Positions 27,418 to 37,042 are shown, numbered from the stretch's first letter. The stretch: 64,000 nt of DNA from CBDCYS01 sp965226245 (GCA_965226245.1 CBDDCL010000015.1:3410001-3474000), one strand, 5' to 3'. Notes: a model not told the origin generated them from the sequence alone. Made by a program: numbers and translations.

Positions 27418-27435
27418 CGTACCAGCATGGGTTAG

Positions 27436-27708
27436 GTGGCGCAACAGCGCAAAAGTCGGCAAGTCCAACCCCCGCCTGGTCCCGAAAAGGCGTTCGGTGA
27501 CGCTTTACGGCATATCCGCCGGAGGGAGGGATTCTCTCAGGAGAGGCTGGCCCTGGACTCTGGGTTCGATCGGACTTATATCAGTCTGGTGGAGAGGGGC
27601 TTGCGGAGTCCGACCGTCCGGGCGGTTGTGAAGCTGGCCGAAGTGCTGGAAGTCCGGCCTTCGGAGATCGTCAAACGGATGGAAAGAGAAATCGGGGAGA
27701 AAGCGTAG
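27436..27708 (+). CDS. XRE-family HTH regulator
   Basis: The 90-aa protein (GTG start) has a cro/C1 HTH: 'FGDALRHIRRREGFSQERLA', 'SGFDRTYISLVERGLRSPTV' and 'VKLAEVLEVRPSEIV'. Such small proteins act as dimeric repressors in mobile islands. It may control itself and the divergent secreted-protein gene. The start is uncertain because no clear ribosome-binding site is visible. Confidence 0.8.
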   Translation: MAQQRKSRQVQPPPGPEKAFGDALRHIRRREGFSQERLALDSGFDRTYISLVERGLRSPTVRAVVKLAEVLEVRPSEIVKRMEREIGEKA

Positions 27709-27801
27709 GTGCTGCACGCGGCGCAGGCCGAAGAAGCCCCGAGGTGACGTTCGGTAGAATTGGGGGTAATGGGTTAAGGATCACCAGTTCTTCACGGCAG
27801 A

Positions 27802-28425
27802 GTGTCTTCTGCCAGATATTCAGCCGGGAAGGACGGCGATGAACCGCCTTCAGATTACTTGAGTGACGCCACCAGGAAGGTGCGCCGGGCACTGCTTCTT
27901 GCTTGTGTTGCAGGTTTGGCTTACGCAAACGGCTTCAAGCCAACGGCAATTACCACGCTCAGCATAAAATTCGATGAGATCGACCAATCCAAGATATCTT
28001 GGCTGCTGATAGGCGTAGTGACATATTTCCTCGTAGAGTTCTTGACGTTTGTGCGCAAAGACTACGTTCACCTGCTGTATGGAGGGGAACAATACCCGGT
28101 GGCACGCGGGCAGGAAGAAGTTGTCCCCTACAGCGCTTGGAACAACCCGCGTTACGGATGGGAATTTGTACTTCTCAAATTTAAGACGCCTGCGATGTTT
28201 CGGCCCGCCTTTATGCAAGCAGTGCCCAGGGCCACGCGGTTCTACACTTGGTTGTTGAGATCTCGCTCTGCAAGGTTGGCCCGGCTAGGCCAAAGGGTGA
28301 CACCAATGGGGCGACCGAACGTCGTGCCGATTCCACGATATGGGGTTCAAAGCTTCCTTGATTTTTGGTTTCCGTTTTCCTTCGGTCTCGGGACGATTCT
28401 TTTTCTTTGGTTTACTGGGCGTTAG
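27802..28425 (+). CDS. Hypothetical membrane protein (207 aa)
   Basis: GTG start. Three hydrophobic stretches are seen: 'ALLLACVAGLAYANG' (about 29-43), 'ISWLLIGVVTYFLVEFLTFV' (about 64-83) and a C-terminal 'WFPFSFGLGTILFLWF'. A hydrophilic domain lies between the second and third. No family recognised. It lies between the XRE gene and the att site and probably belongs to the same island. Confidence 0.6.
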   Translation: MSSARYSAGKDGDEPPSDYLSDATRKVRRALLLACVAGLAYANGFKPTAITTLSIKFDEIDQSKISWLLIGVVTYFLVEFLTFVRKDYVHLLYGGEQYPVARGQEEVVPYSAWNNPRYGWEFVLLKFKTPAMFRPAFMQAVPRATRFYTWLLRSRSARLARLGQRVTPMGRPNVVPIPRYGVQSFLDFWFPFSFGLGTILFLWFTGR

Positions 28426-28560
28426 AAGAACTTGACGCCAAAAGTTTGCCCCGTAGTTTGCCCTTTTGTGACGCTTTCAGGGGCCACAGCAGGTAACAGT
28501 ACGAGGGTGTAGAATCAATAACTTACAACGCTACGCAACACCAGGGAACACCGATTTTCA

Positions 28561-28617
28561 GTTTTAGGTTCTAGTGCCCGAGAGGGCTTGGGGGTTCGAC
28601 TCCCCCCGTTCGCACCA
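28561..28617 (+). other. tRNA-Leu (UAG) 3' half: integrase attachment site
   Basis: The sequence holds the anticodon loop with TAG, the 3' anticodon strand, a long variable arm (TGCCCGAGAGGGC), a T arm (GGGGGTTCGACTCCCCC) and the acceptor 3' strand ending in encoded CCA at 28615-28617. The matching 5' half is not upstream, so this is not a functional tRNA. Such half-tRNAs are left by tyrosine integrases, and one is encoded 98 bases away. Confidence 0.72.
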
Positions 28618-28714
28618 CTTTGTTTTCAATGACTTATGGGTGGCATGCGGCACACCATCCGTACCCGCCGTCGCGTGCTCTGCGAAAGTTCTGCGAATCT
28701 TGCGGGACTTCATG

Positions 28715-29575
28715 TCAGTTGACCTTTTCTGGCGGCTGTGCTCTGGCCGTTTTCCGGGTGGCCTCGTAGGCCGCTTGTTGCTCCTGCTGGTAGCGTTCCA
28801 TGCGTTCCCCCGCCTCTCGGAAGTCGCGGGCGGTGACCACGTTGTACCTATCGAACACCGAGCGCGTTTTCCAGCCGCCGATCTGCTGGACGACTTTCTC
28901 GGGGACGCCGGCCCGAACCAGGTTCCTTGCTCCGGTCCGGCGGAGGTCGTGGAAGAGCTTTTCCGGGCCGCCGTGCTTGTTCCGTTCGGGGTCCCATAAT
29001 CCGGCACGCTGGCAGGCACTCTCCCACGCTTTTCTGAAATCCCTGATTTGCTTGCCGTTCCGGAAGAACAGCCACGGGCAGTCCGGGTACCGCTGATCTC
29101 TGGTTTCGATCTGGAGCCGAATGATCTCACGAAGTTCTCCGACGAGCGGCACGTGGCGCGGCTCGTCATTCTTTGTCTCGCCCGGCTCCAGGCGCACGAT
29201 ACCTTCCATAAGGTCTACCTGCTGGCAGCGGATCAGCAGCATTTCCCTTTTGCGTACCCCGGTGTTGTAAGCGAAGCTGATTACCGGCCTCAGGTACTCC
29301 GGTAACTCCGTGCGGAGTCCCGTGAACATTTCAAACTCAAAGAATCCCCGGCGTGGCGGCGGTTCCTTGAGGGCCTTGATCCACGGTATCACTTCCACGA
29401 GCGGTGGCCGTCGATCCTTACCGAGGTGAAATGATCGCCTGAGGGCGCCGAGTTCTCGGTTAATGGTGCTGTTTCGGCGGCTCTCTTTGCGTCTCTTATC
29501 CACGTAGGCTTCGATTGCGTTGGTTCCGACACGGCGGGCCAACATGGGGCCAAAGAAGGGGCAAGGCCGGAGCAC
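28715..29575 (-). CDS. Tyrosine recombinase / integrase
   Basis: The 286-aa protein has a core-binding N-terminal domain and a catalytic domain with Arg in 'AYNTGVRKREML', 'FHDLRRTGARNL' (H-x-x-R), 'QQIGGWKTRSV' (W in place of the second His) and the nucleophile Tyr in 'VFDRYNVV'. It is somewhat short at the N-terminus for the family. The gene points toward the tRNA-Leu half-site, which is probably its attachment site. Confidence 0.88.
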   Translation of the reverse strand: MLRPCPFFGPMLARRVGTNAIEAYVDKRRKESRRNSTINRELGALRRSFHLGKDRRPPLVEVIPWIKALKEPPPRRGFFEFEMFTGLRTELPEYLRPVISFAYNTGVRKREMLLIRCQQVDLMEGIVRLEPGETKNDEPRHVPLVGELREIIRLQIETRDQRYPDCPWLFFRNGKQIRDFRKAWESACQRAGLWDPERNKHGGPEKLFHDLRRTGARNLVRAGVPEKVVQQIGGWKTRSVFDRYNVVTARDFREAGERMERYQQEQQAAYEATRKTARAQPPEKVN

Positions 29576-29802
29576 CGGCCTTGCGCGGGAAATGAGGCGC
29601 CCGGTCCGTGCACGAGTCGGCCGGTCTTGGGACCCACCCCCTCCCCCGAACGACCGGCGCTAACGGCCGTTCGCCAGAAGCGGATTTCTGGGGGTGCGGG
29701 GACGCCGGGCCTCAAAGGACCGGCTTATGTGAAATCAAGCCACGTGGACGTGGCTGGCCGAGCAGCGTCCTGGAATGTCGTAGACGGTCCCCGACTTTCC
29801 GA
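29566..29802 (+). repeat. Dispersed intergenic repeat, copy 3 (longest)
   Basis: The conserved core is 29690-29802. An upstream part (about 29566-29625, 'GGGAAATGAGGCGCCCGGTC') also resembles 3950-3996 before copy 1, so the original unit was longer than the core. The first bases overlap the start of the integrase frame. Confidence 0.5.
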
Positions 29803-30034
29803 CCATAGCTACCCGAGCTGTCGACCGTTTCGTATGAATCGTGTCCCGTATTTGAGGGTTGCGGGGCTTTCCGAGCGATTGACTTGCGAAAGGAGTCCAG
29901 CTCTCGTGTATGGTCCAGCGGGCACGGTTTCTGTAAGCCAGCCCATAAATAATACCTCATTGTGGAGCGTACTTATTTCATATGAGTCGGGTCGTAAGAC
30001 TCCGGCGGATACCCCTCAGTCCTTCTGTTGATCC

Positions 30035-30346
30035 CCCGATTCGGGAAGGGATGAAATCGGCGCGCGGATCACCGTCAACACGCCGGACGTGAAGCAGATC
30101 GACGAGGTCCGCAGCGGCGGTTTTCACATCTCGCAGGGTGACTTTCGGGTCCACTTCGGCCTCGGGGTAAATGATCGAGCCGAAGTAGCGATCCGCTGCC
30201 CTTCCGGGAAAACGGAAATGTTCGAGGCAGTCCGGGCCAACCAGTGGGCAATCTTTCGAGAAGGCAAGGGATTGGTCAAGTCCCATGAGTTCGCAGTTCC
30301 GGCCTCACCCCTGAGGAGGGATGGAATAAGCTTGGGCAACCGTTGA
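30035..30346 (+). pseudogene. ASPIC/UnbV-domain C-terminal remnant
   Basis: 'SGRDEIGARITVNTPDVKQI', 'GGFHISQGDFRVHFGLG', 'AEVAIRCPSGKTEMFEAVRA' and 'NQWAIFREGKGLV' follow the ASPIC/UnbV module found at the end of CRTAC1 proteins. No N-terminal repeats precede it. It is convergent with an intact member of the same family at 30392. Confidence 0.6.
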
Positions 30347-30391
30347 ACTCGCCCTGCAATCACGGGGCTGCGCTCTGGCACTGACGGCTGT

Positions 30392-32086
30392 TCAGCTCTG
30401 AATTCCCTTGCCTTCGGCCACCGTCACATAGAGGTCGATCGGGACGTCGGTCAGCTTCTCGACTCGGCCGCTGGGCTGAGGCCATTGGATCTCAACGTAG
30501 TCGACCTTTGTCGCCGCACCCAGACCCAACACCTCGCGCGGGTCGTGGGCAGCCAGATAACTGCCGCCGCCCGTCTTCAGCCGCGTGAACTTCTTCCCGC
30601 TGACCGACCACGTGATGCGGGCGCCGATAGCATCCCGGTTGCAGTCGCGGCCCTCCAGCTTCAGACCTACCCAGTGGTTGCCCGCGGCGGCGCGGTTGTG
30701 GAGCAATATCGGAGCCTGGCCGTTGTTAGCAATCAACACGTCGATAGCCCCGTCGTTGTCGTAGTCGCCGATCGCCAGCCCTCGGGCCGGAAACTTCCTC
30801 TTGAAGATCGGTCCCGCGTCCGCACTTATGTCGCGCAACTTGCCGTTTTCCTGGTGGAACAACAGCAGCGGCTCCTCGTAGGTCACTCGCGGGGTGTACT
30901 CCGCGACCATGTCGTCCGGGTGACCATTGGCTAACAACAGGTCCAGGTAGCCGTCGTTGTCGTAGTCGAAGAACTTCAAGCCCCAACCGCTCAGCAGTCT
31001 GGTCGCCAGCGAGATGCCGTGGAGACGCGCATGGTCCCGGAACGTCTCGTCGCCGCCATTGCGATAAAGCGAAAACATTTCCTGGTCGACATTGGCGACA
31101 AACAGATCCTGAAAACCGTCTTGATCGTAGTCCGCCGCGTCCACGCCCATGCCCCCGCGCGCCTTCCCCTCCTCGCTGAACGCCACTTCGGCGAACAGTC
31201 CCATCTCATCCCATTTCCCCTCGCCGCGATTGATGAACAGGAAGTTCTGCACCGTGTCGTTGGCGACGAACAGGTCGCTGAGTCCATCGTTATTAATGTC
31301 GGTCGCCACGACGCCCAGGGCCTTCCCGAGCGCCTTTGCGATTGCCGTGCCCTGGCTGACTTCGGTGAACGTGCCGTCGCCGTTGTTGTGATACAGCAGG
31401 CTCGGCGTCGGCTCGAACACACGCGGGATGCAATAGTGGCGCTTTCCGCTTTTGTTGAAGCCGCAGTCGACGTTCACGTTGACGGCGAACTTGACGAAAC
31501 TGCACAGGAACAGGTCCAGGTAGCCGTCGTTGTCGTAGTCGAACCAGACGGCGCTGGTCGTCCATCCCGGTGCAGCTACACCCGCCTTGTCGGTCACGTC
31601 CGTGAAGGCGCCGTCGCCGTTGTTGTGATACAGGATGCAACGTCCATAGGAGGTGACCAGCAAGTCCTGGTAGCCGTCGTTGTCGTAGTCACCCGCTGCG
31701 CAGCCCATGCCGAACGTCCCGCCCGCGACACCGGCCTTCTCGGTGACATCCGTGAACGTTCCGTCGCGGTTGTTTTTGTAAAGCGCGTTCCGCGGAGGCG
31801 TCCCAGGTTTGAAAAAGTCGCAGGGGCCGCTGTTGACGAGATAGATATCCATCCATCCGTCGTTGTCGAAGTCGAAGAAGGCGCAGCCCGGTCCGACCGT
31901 CTCCGGCAAGTAGCGTTCGGGAGACATGGCGTTCTCGTGGACGAACGTGATACCGCTGTTCGAAGGCGGAATCTCCTCAAACAGGGGGCCGGCCGGGCTG
32001 GCGGACAGCAAGCGGGGTCCGGCAAGAGACGCCAGGCCCGCGGCCCGCAGGAATCCTCTCCTTGACCACTGGGTTGCTTTGGTCAC
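30392..32086 (-). CDS. CRTAC1-family secreted protein (FG-GAP/VCBS repeats + ASPIC/UnbV)
   Basis: The 564-aa protein starts with a Tat signal ('SRRGFLRAAG'). A seven-bladed propeller of FG-GAP/VCBS repeats follows, each with a calcium-binding 'FDYDNDGYLDLFL'-type loop ('DFDNDGWMDIYL', 'DYDNDGYQDLLV', 'DINNDGLSDLFV', 'DYDQDGFQDLFV' and others). Residues about 465-560 are an ASPIC/UnbV module ('AIGARITWSVSGKKFTRLKT', 'VEIQWPQPSGRVEKL'). Exported in folded form; probably binds surface glycans or proteins. Such genes are abundant in Acidobacteriota. Confidence 0.9.
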   Translation of the reverse strand: MTKATQWSRRGFLRAAGLASLAGPRLLSASPAGPLFEEIPPSNSGITFVHENAMSPERYLPETVGPGCAFFDFDNDGWMDIYLVNSGPCDFFKPGTPPRNALYKNNRDGTFTDVTEKAGVAGGTFGMGCAAGDYDNDGYQDLLVTSYGRCILYHNNGDGAFTDVTDKAGVAAPGWTTSAVWFDYDNDGYLDLFLCSFVKFAVNVNVDCGFNKSGKRHYCIPRVFEPTPSLLYHNNGDGTFTEVSQGTAIAKALGKALGVVATDINNDGLSDLFVANDTVQNFLFINRGEGKWDEMGLFAEVAFSEEGKARGGMGVDAADYDQDGFQDLFVANVDQEMFSLYRNGGDETFRDHARLHGISLATRLLSGWGLKFFDYDNDGYLDLLLANGHPDDMVAEYTPRVTYEEPLLLFHQENGKLRDISADAGPIFKRKFPARGLAIGDYDNDGAIDVLIANNGQAPILLHNRAAAGNHWVGLKLEGRDCNRDAIGARITWSVSGKKFTRLKTGGGSYLAAHDPREVLGLGAATKVDYVEIQWPQPSGRVEKLTDVPIDLYVTVAEGKGIQS

Positions 32087-32289
32087 CTCTGTTTTCCCTA
32101 GTCTCGCCCCGGCCGAATTCGAGGCCTGACGAAGCGACCATCAGGCACCAGAAACTTCAGCGCGACAGAGCGCTTCAGCTTCGTATCTTCGGCCTTTGTC
32201 GGGTAGAGTGATGGCGCGCAGCCTTGAGGTTGGCCGATTCGTCCCAACGGAACTCGCAATGTCCATTAAGCGCCTGCGCAGGCGCCCGT

Positions 32290-32640
32290 CTCAAGCTATG
32301 GTTCCACCACCCTCCCTAAAATTCCGTACGTTGGGTTTTCCCCAGTACGGCTTCAAGCCGAGGCGCCTCATTGGTCAACCCTGCCCTGCCCAGAAGAACC
32401 GCCGGCTTAAGCGCCAGGTCCGCGTTCTCCACAAGCTTCCTGGTTTGACACAGCCTTCGTCGCCCTGACGCCGTCCTGCCTTACTACGCGGGTCGGTATT
32501 ATCAACCGCCCAGGCCTCCGGCCCTTCGAGCCACCACCTCGTGCCCACGGGACCTTCGCTCCACAAAGGTTTTGTTGTCCCTCGCCTCATCACTACTACA
32601 TCCCGATCCGTCAATCTTGCAGTCTCACGCTGATTTCACA
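32290..32640 (-). mobile_element. Group II intron 3' relic (domains IV-VI)
   Basis: The minus strand reads AAGCCGTACTGGGGAAAACC followed by CAACGTACGGAAT (32353 to 32321), a domain V with a GAAA-type loop. A downstream hairpin-forming stretch could be domain VI. Upstream the minus strand is GC-rich, with a short open frame ('DRDVVVMRRGTTKPLWSEGP') resembling the non-coding/maturase-tail region of other introns. It differs from the two introns at 3-8 kb. No reverse transcriptase is seen. Confidence 0.5.
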
Positions 32641-32743
32641 GGATCTCTGCTTGGGAGGGGCCTTGCCAAAGGAACGTGCCGCCGGCGCGCGCGACCTTAC
32701 TTATCTGTTCGCATCAGTCTGCTTGCGATCCCGAGCGTTTGCA

Positions 32744-33275
32744 CCTGAATTATGCACAGATTCGCTTTGCGAGTGCGGCTGCGTTCGTAGCGGCTTGACG
32801 GCCGTCGTAAGGTGGGAGCTCGGCAACTGGTCTTTTGGCTTCTCCGTCCCCGGTTTCCCCTCCCGCCCAGAATCCGCGTCGGCAAAACCCCGCTCCGAAG
32901 TGGCGTGTTTCCAGTACGTTGCGGCCAGTGCATAAAATTTTATGCATAGCGCATAGCCAGGCTCTCAGATCAACGCCCTCTCGACTACCGGCGGCAAGCC
33001 GCCGTAGGGAGTCGGCTTCCTGCCGCGGAAGTTGTCAAGGCGTGGATGCCCCGATTTTATTGGGCTGCGAGACCGTCACGGCTGGGCCTTGTTTGACGGC
33101 CCTTTGGGAGCTATGCTGTTTTCGCTTGGTAACCATTTGGGTGACCTCCTTTGGGTTGGCTGGTGAAGCTGGAATCTTTGCCAGCCTACCTTTTTACCCC
33201 ATGTTTTCGGGCGTTCTCCAATGGTCCCTTGCGGCTCAGCCCTCCTCAGGTGCACCCCGCAATGCATAATTCAGG
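32744..33275 (-). mobile_element. IS1380-derived MITE, copy 2
   Basis: 532 bp, nearly identical to copy 1; target duplication TTGCA (32739-32743 and 33276-33280). It lies between the intron relic and a broken PD40 gene. Confidence 0.85.
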
Positions 33276-33445
33276 TTGCATGAGACTTCGGATCGCTTGT
33301 GTCAGGGGCGACGGCTGCTCTGCTGATCTCATGCTCTCCGGGTCCGCCAACGATCGAAAGGCTATACGTGCAACAACTTGCCCGGAGGCCTCTGCTGGGA
33401 AAGTTCCATGCAACAAAGACAACTTCATTATAGCAACACGATCCG

Positions 33446-33816
33446 CTAGAATCCCTTCGAGTAGTGTATCTTCCAAACCAGCAGAGGACCGTTTTCGCCT
33501 GGGACAAGTCCGTCCCAATCGCTGTTGAGATAGAGCGTATGACCATCGTGCCCGAGCCAGGGGCAAGTGTCGGCGCCCGGCGTATTGATGCGGGGTGTCC
33601 CAGGTTTTCAATAGGCGACCAAGCGCCATTCGCACGCCGGGTAACGTACAGGTCCGTGCTGGCGGCGATCGAATCAGCCTGTTTCGAAGGGAAAATGATG
33701 GCATTGCCGTCCCGGTACAGATGTTTTTGGCAAACATGGGTTAGCGTTGGGTTAGCGTACTATGTACTCCAGGAAAGTAGCGCCAAAACAAATCCCCATC
33801 GACTTGGCACTTTCAT
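33446..33816 (-). pseudogene. PD40 (WD40-like propeller) protein, nonsense and frameshift
   Basis: The start 'MKVPSRWGFVLALLSWST' is a signal peptide followed by an in-frame TAG. Then 'LYRDGNAIIFPSKQADSIAA' and 'TDLYVTRRANGAWSPIENLG' continue, after one frameshift, as 'INTPGADTCPWLGHDGHTLY' and 'LNSDWDGLVPGENGPLLVW' to a stop at 33446. This is the usual PD40 blade order ('DLYV.R...W..P.NLG..INT...D..P.L..DG.TLY'). Its place at the 3' end of the qhp cluster is probably coincidental. Confidence 0.55.
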
Positions 33817-33973
33817 GTCGCGCACCCAGCCCGCCAGGGCCTACCTATGTCGATCAACTATCAACATCTATCCGGGGAGGAGAGCCACAGCGTGGTTTTC
33901 CGGCGCTCAGTCCCGCTCGCGGCCGCGAAACTCAGCGAACCAGTTTTTGGACGAAGCTGTTCCTGCATAACCG

Positions 33974-34642
33974 TTATGCGGCTTTTTGCAGCAGGATTCT
34001 CTCCAGGGTCAAAAACGACCCATCGGCAGCAATCTGACGGGCGCGGGCTACAAATCCTGTCATGTTCGCAACGGCAAAGCTGGTTCCGTGCAGGTTGTCG
34101 TCAGGGGGGATACCAGGGATCGGTCGAGGATATCCAGAAGCTCGATAAATCGGCCGGCCCGCGACGAACGAGATGCGGTAGGCTGTACGAGGACAGTCCC
34201 AGTCGAGTGCTACCCCAATCAGGCCTGGTAGACAACCAGGGAGCGACTCTTGTCCGCCGACTTCTCGTGCCGCTACCAGAACCGCCCCAGCTTGACTGGC
34301 GCGCGGGATGATCTGTTCAAACCGGCCTCGATGAGCAGGATTGAGGGTGCCGAGACTCAGATTGATGACATCCATACGCTGGGCAATGCACCATTCCATC
34401 GCCCGGAGAGTCGTTTCGATGTTTGTCGACAGAGTGCGCTTGAATATTTTCACAGCATACAGGAGCGCATCGGGCGCCTTCTCACGAATCGCGCCTGCCA
34501 CGGCGATACCATGCCCTAGGTGGTCGAGGTAGCCTTCGTTTTCGCCATTGGAGACGATCTGAATTCCACCCGCGACACCTCTGACGTGCGGGTGGTCCGG
34601 GTTGATGCCACTGTCAATGACCGCCACCCGGACACCGCTCAC
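33974..34642 (-). CDS. qhpE: QhpE: subtilisin-like protease processing the QHNDH gamma subunit
   Basis: The 222-aa protein has the subtilisin triad: D10 in 'VAVIDSGINPDHP', H44 in 'DHLGHGIAVAG' and S188 in 'LHGTSFAVANM'. It lacks a signal peptide and is small for a subtilase, as expected for QhpE, which removes the QhpC leader in the cytoplasm before export. The GTG start overlaps the qhpF stop (GTGA at 34639-34642), showing coupled translation. It is the last gene of the cluster and appears intact. Confidence 0.85.
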   Translation of the reverse strand: MSGVRVAVIDSGINPDHPHVRGVAGGIQIVSNGENEGYLDHLGHGIAVAGAIREKAPDALLYAVKIFKRTLSTNIETTLRAMEWCIAQRMDVINLSLGTLNPAHRGRFEQIIPRASQAGAVLVAAREVGGQESLPGCLPGLIGVALDWDCPRTAYRISFVAGRPIYRASGYPRPIPGIPPDDNLHGTSFAVANMTGFVARARQIAADGSFLTLERILLQKAA

Positions 34643-36007
34643 CTCGGTTCCTCCGCCGTAACTGCTTCCGTCCGGAAAAGGCTGGTGAAAGCGTTCTCGC
34701 TCACCAGCAAGTCGACCGGCCTGCCGGCTTCCGCGACTTTTCCATCCTGCAAAACGACGACCTGGTCCGCGATTTCGATCATCGAGGCGCGGTGAGTGAT
34801 CAGGATCGTCGTCCGCTCACGCATTGAATGCAGCAGTGTGCCGGACAGACTCTTCTCCGTGGCTGGGTCCAGGGCTGACGTTGGCTCGTCGAGGACCAAT
34901 ACAGATGGGCGACGCAGTAAAGCGCGGGCGATGGCCACTCGCTGTCGTTCTCCCGCCGACAGTGTCAGGCCGCGCTCTCCTACTTGTGTATCGTAGCCAT
35001 CGGGAAGGGCCGCGATGAAATCATGCACCGCTGCAGCTCTGGCGGCCTCAACGATCTGTTCCAGCGTTGCCTCGGGACGTGCGTAAGCGATGTTCTCTCG
35101 AATGCTGGCATTGAACAGATAAGGCGACTGATCCACTAGGGCGACTGCGCTTCGCACGTCCGCCAGGCGAATATCACGCAAGTCGCACCCGTCCAGCCTT
35201 ACGGCGCCTGACTGCGGATCGTAAAGCCTGAGCATCAAGTCGGCGATCGTCGACTTACCCACCCCGCTCGGCCCAACCACAGCACAAATGCTGCCGGCGG
35301 GAACACGGAATGAAACGCTGTCGAGAACGACTGATTCGCGGTCATGTTCGAGCGTGACATTGTCAAACTCTACATCGCCGGCCACTGTTTCGAAGGCTAC
35401 CGCCCGAGGCCGCTCGGCAACCTCAGCAGGAGTGTCAAGCAGCTCAAACACACGGCCCAGCGACACCCGGGCGGTGGCCAGCTCGATGTAAAGGCCAAGC
35501 AGGTTTTGTATCGGGGCGAGCAACCGCAGGTGATAGGCCATGAACGCCACCAGAGCGCCGATGGTCATCACTTCATCGATCACCAGCTTGCCGCCATAAA
35601 GGAACACGGCCGCCGTCGAGAGCGTCAGGATTGCGCCCGGGGCCGCGCCGGCGAGATAAGAGGTCAACTGCATTGCCAGCAGAGCGTCTATGAACCGTTG
35701 ATTGCGTTCGCGGAAACGATGGGCCTCGTGCGTCTCGGCGCCGGACGTTACGACCAGCCGCATACCTAGAAGCGTTTCAATCAGGAAACTCCCAATATCC
35801 GCGCTTCGCTCGCGTAGTTTCCTTACGTGGCTTGTTAACCGGTGCTGGTAACGCCGCATAGCCCAGACCGAGAAAGGAACCAGCACGACACTCAACAGAA
35901 ACAGTCGCCAGTTGAGCCAGAGCATCACGGCGACGCTTCCGGCGAGAAACACCAGGCTTGCCAGCAAGGACAAGATGGTGTCGGCGGCTACGCGCTGTAT
36001 CTCAGCA
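34639..36007 (-). pseudogene. qhpF: QhpF ABC exporter, C-terminal part (cut by IS1595)
   Basis: The fragment has the rest of the ABC membrane domain ('TILSLLASLVFLAGSVAVML') and a full nucleotide-binding domain: Walker A 'VVGPSGVGKSTIADL', Q-loop 'ALVDQSPYLF', signature 'LSAGERQRVAIA', Walker B 'VLVLDEPTSALD' and H-loop 'ILITHRA'. QhpF exports the crosslinked gamma subunit. A TTG inside the IS end begins an open frame ('MWLLESTKYPIAEIQRV') that reads into this half, so a truncated exporter might still be made. Confidence 0.85.
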
Positions 36008-37034
36008 ATGGGGTATTTAGTTGACTCCAGTAGCCACAATATGTTGTGGTTGGGGGCATGAAGGAGGACTACCCCCGAAACCTCGTCGAGTTGGAAGCTC
36101 GATTCTCGACCGAGGAGGCGTGCCGGGAGTACCTGCTGAAGCTGCGCTGGCCGGAGGGGTTCGTGTGCCCGCGCTGTGGGATCCAGTCCTCATGGGCCAG
36201 CAAACGCAATCTGCTGCTCTGCGCCGACTGCGGTTACCAGGCCTCGGTGACGGCGGGCACGATTTTCCAGGACACCCGCAAGCCCTTGACGTTGTGGTTC
36301 CGGGCGGCTTGGTGGGTGACAACGCAAAAAGGCGGGGCCAGCGCGCTGGAGTTGCAGCGGGTCTTGGGTTTGGGTAGCTATGTAACCGCCTGGACCTGGC
36401 TGCACAAGTTCCGCCGCGCCATGGTGCGCCCCGGTCGCAATCGGCTGGTCGGCCGGGTGGAGGTGGACGAAACGTATGTGGGCGGAGTCGAAGAGGGCGT
36501 CCGAGGTCGCGAAATGGTTGGCAAAGCGTTAGTTGCGGTTGCTGCCGAGGAGGATGGGCGCGGTATGGGTCGCATCCGGCTCCGTCGGATCGCGGATGCC
36601 TCAGCGGCGAGCTTGGAAGCCTTTGTCGAAGAAGCTATCCAACCTGGCAGCCTCGTGCACACCGACGGCTGGGAAGGCTATGCGGGATTGGAGAACAAAG
36701 GATACCGCCATGAAGTCACCGTGCTGCGCGGGAAGCGGCAATCGGCGAGTAAGCTGCTGCCGAGAGTCCATCGTGTCGCCTCTCTGCTAAAGCGCTGGCT
36801 GTTGGGGACCCACCAGGGGGCTGTCAGTCACGAGTATTTGGACTACTACCTGGACGAGTTCACGTTCCGCTTCAACCGGCGGACCTCACGGTCGCGCGGC
36901 AAACTTTTCTATCGCCTCCTCCAGCAGGCGGTCGCCGCCGACCCTGCTCCCTATAAGACAATGGTCGAGGCCACCAGGGCCGGCACCCCCACCCCCAAGA
37001 TGTAGTGGCTACTGGAGTCAACTAAATACCCCAT
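36008..37034 (+). mobile_element. IS1595-family element, copy B
   Basis: The target duplication TCTCAGCA is perfect (36000-36007 and 37035-37042), which fixes the element at 1027 bp. It is inserted in the membrane domain of qhpF, opposite to the gene's direction. Element plus duplication is 1035 bp, a multiple of three, so the host frame is kept on both sides although stops inside the IS block read-through. Confidence 0.95.
36058..37005 (+). CDS. IS1595-family transposase (copy B)
   Basis: Translation identical to the transposase at 22858-23805, with zinc ribbon and all three catalytic residues. Confidence 0.93.
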   Translation: MKEDYPRNLVELEARFSTEEACREYLLKLRWPEGFVCPRCGIQSSWASKRNLLLCADCGYQASVTAGTIFQDTRKPLTLWFRAAWWVTTQKGGASALELQRVLGLGSYVTAWTWLHKFRRAMVRPGRNRLVGRVEVDETYVGGVEEGVRGREMVGKALVAVAAEEDGRGMGRIRLRRIADASAASLEAFVEEAIQPGSLVHTDGWEGYAGLENKGYRHEVTVLRGKRQSASKLLPRVHRVASLLKRWLLGTHQGAVSHEYLDYYLDEFTFRFNRRTSRSRGKLFYRLLQQAVAADPAPYKTMVEATRAGTPTPKM

Positions 37035-37042
37035 TCTCAGCA

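Noticed and set aside
28500..28617. Functional tRNA-Leu gene
   Set aside because: Only the 3' half from the anticodon loop is present; upstream bases do not form acceptor, D or anticodon 5' strands.
31019..32065. 348-codon plus-strand frame opposite the CRTAC1 gene
   Set aside because: Shadow of the repetitive DxDxDG-coding blades; no start signal or family.
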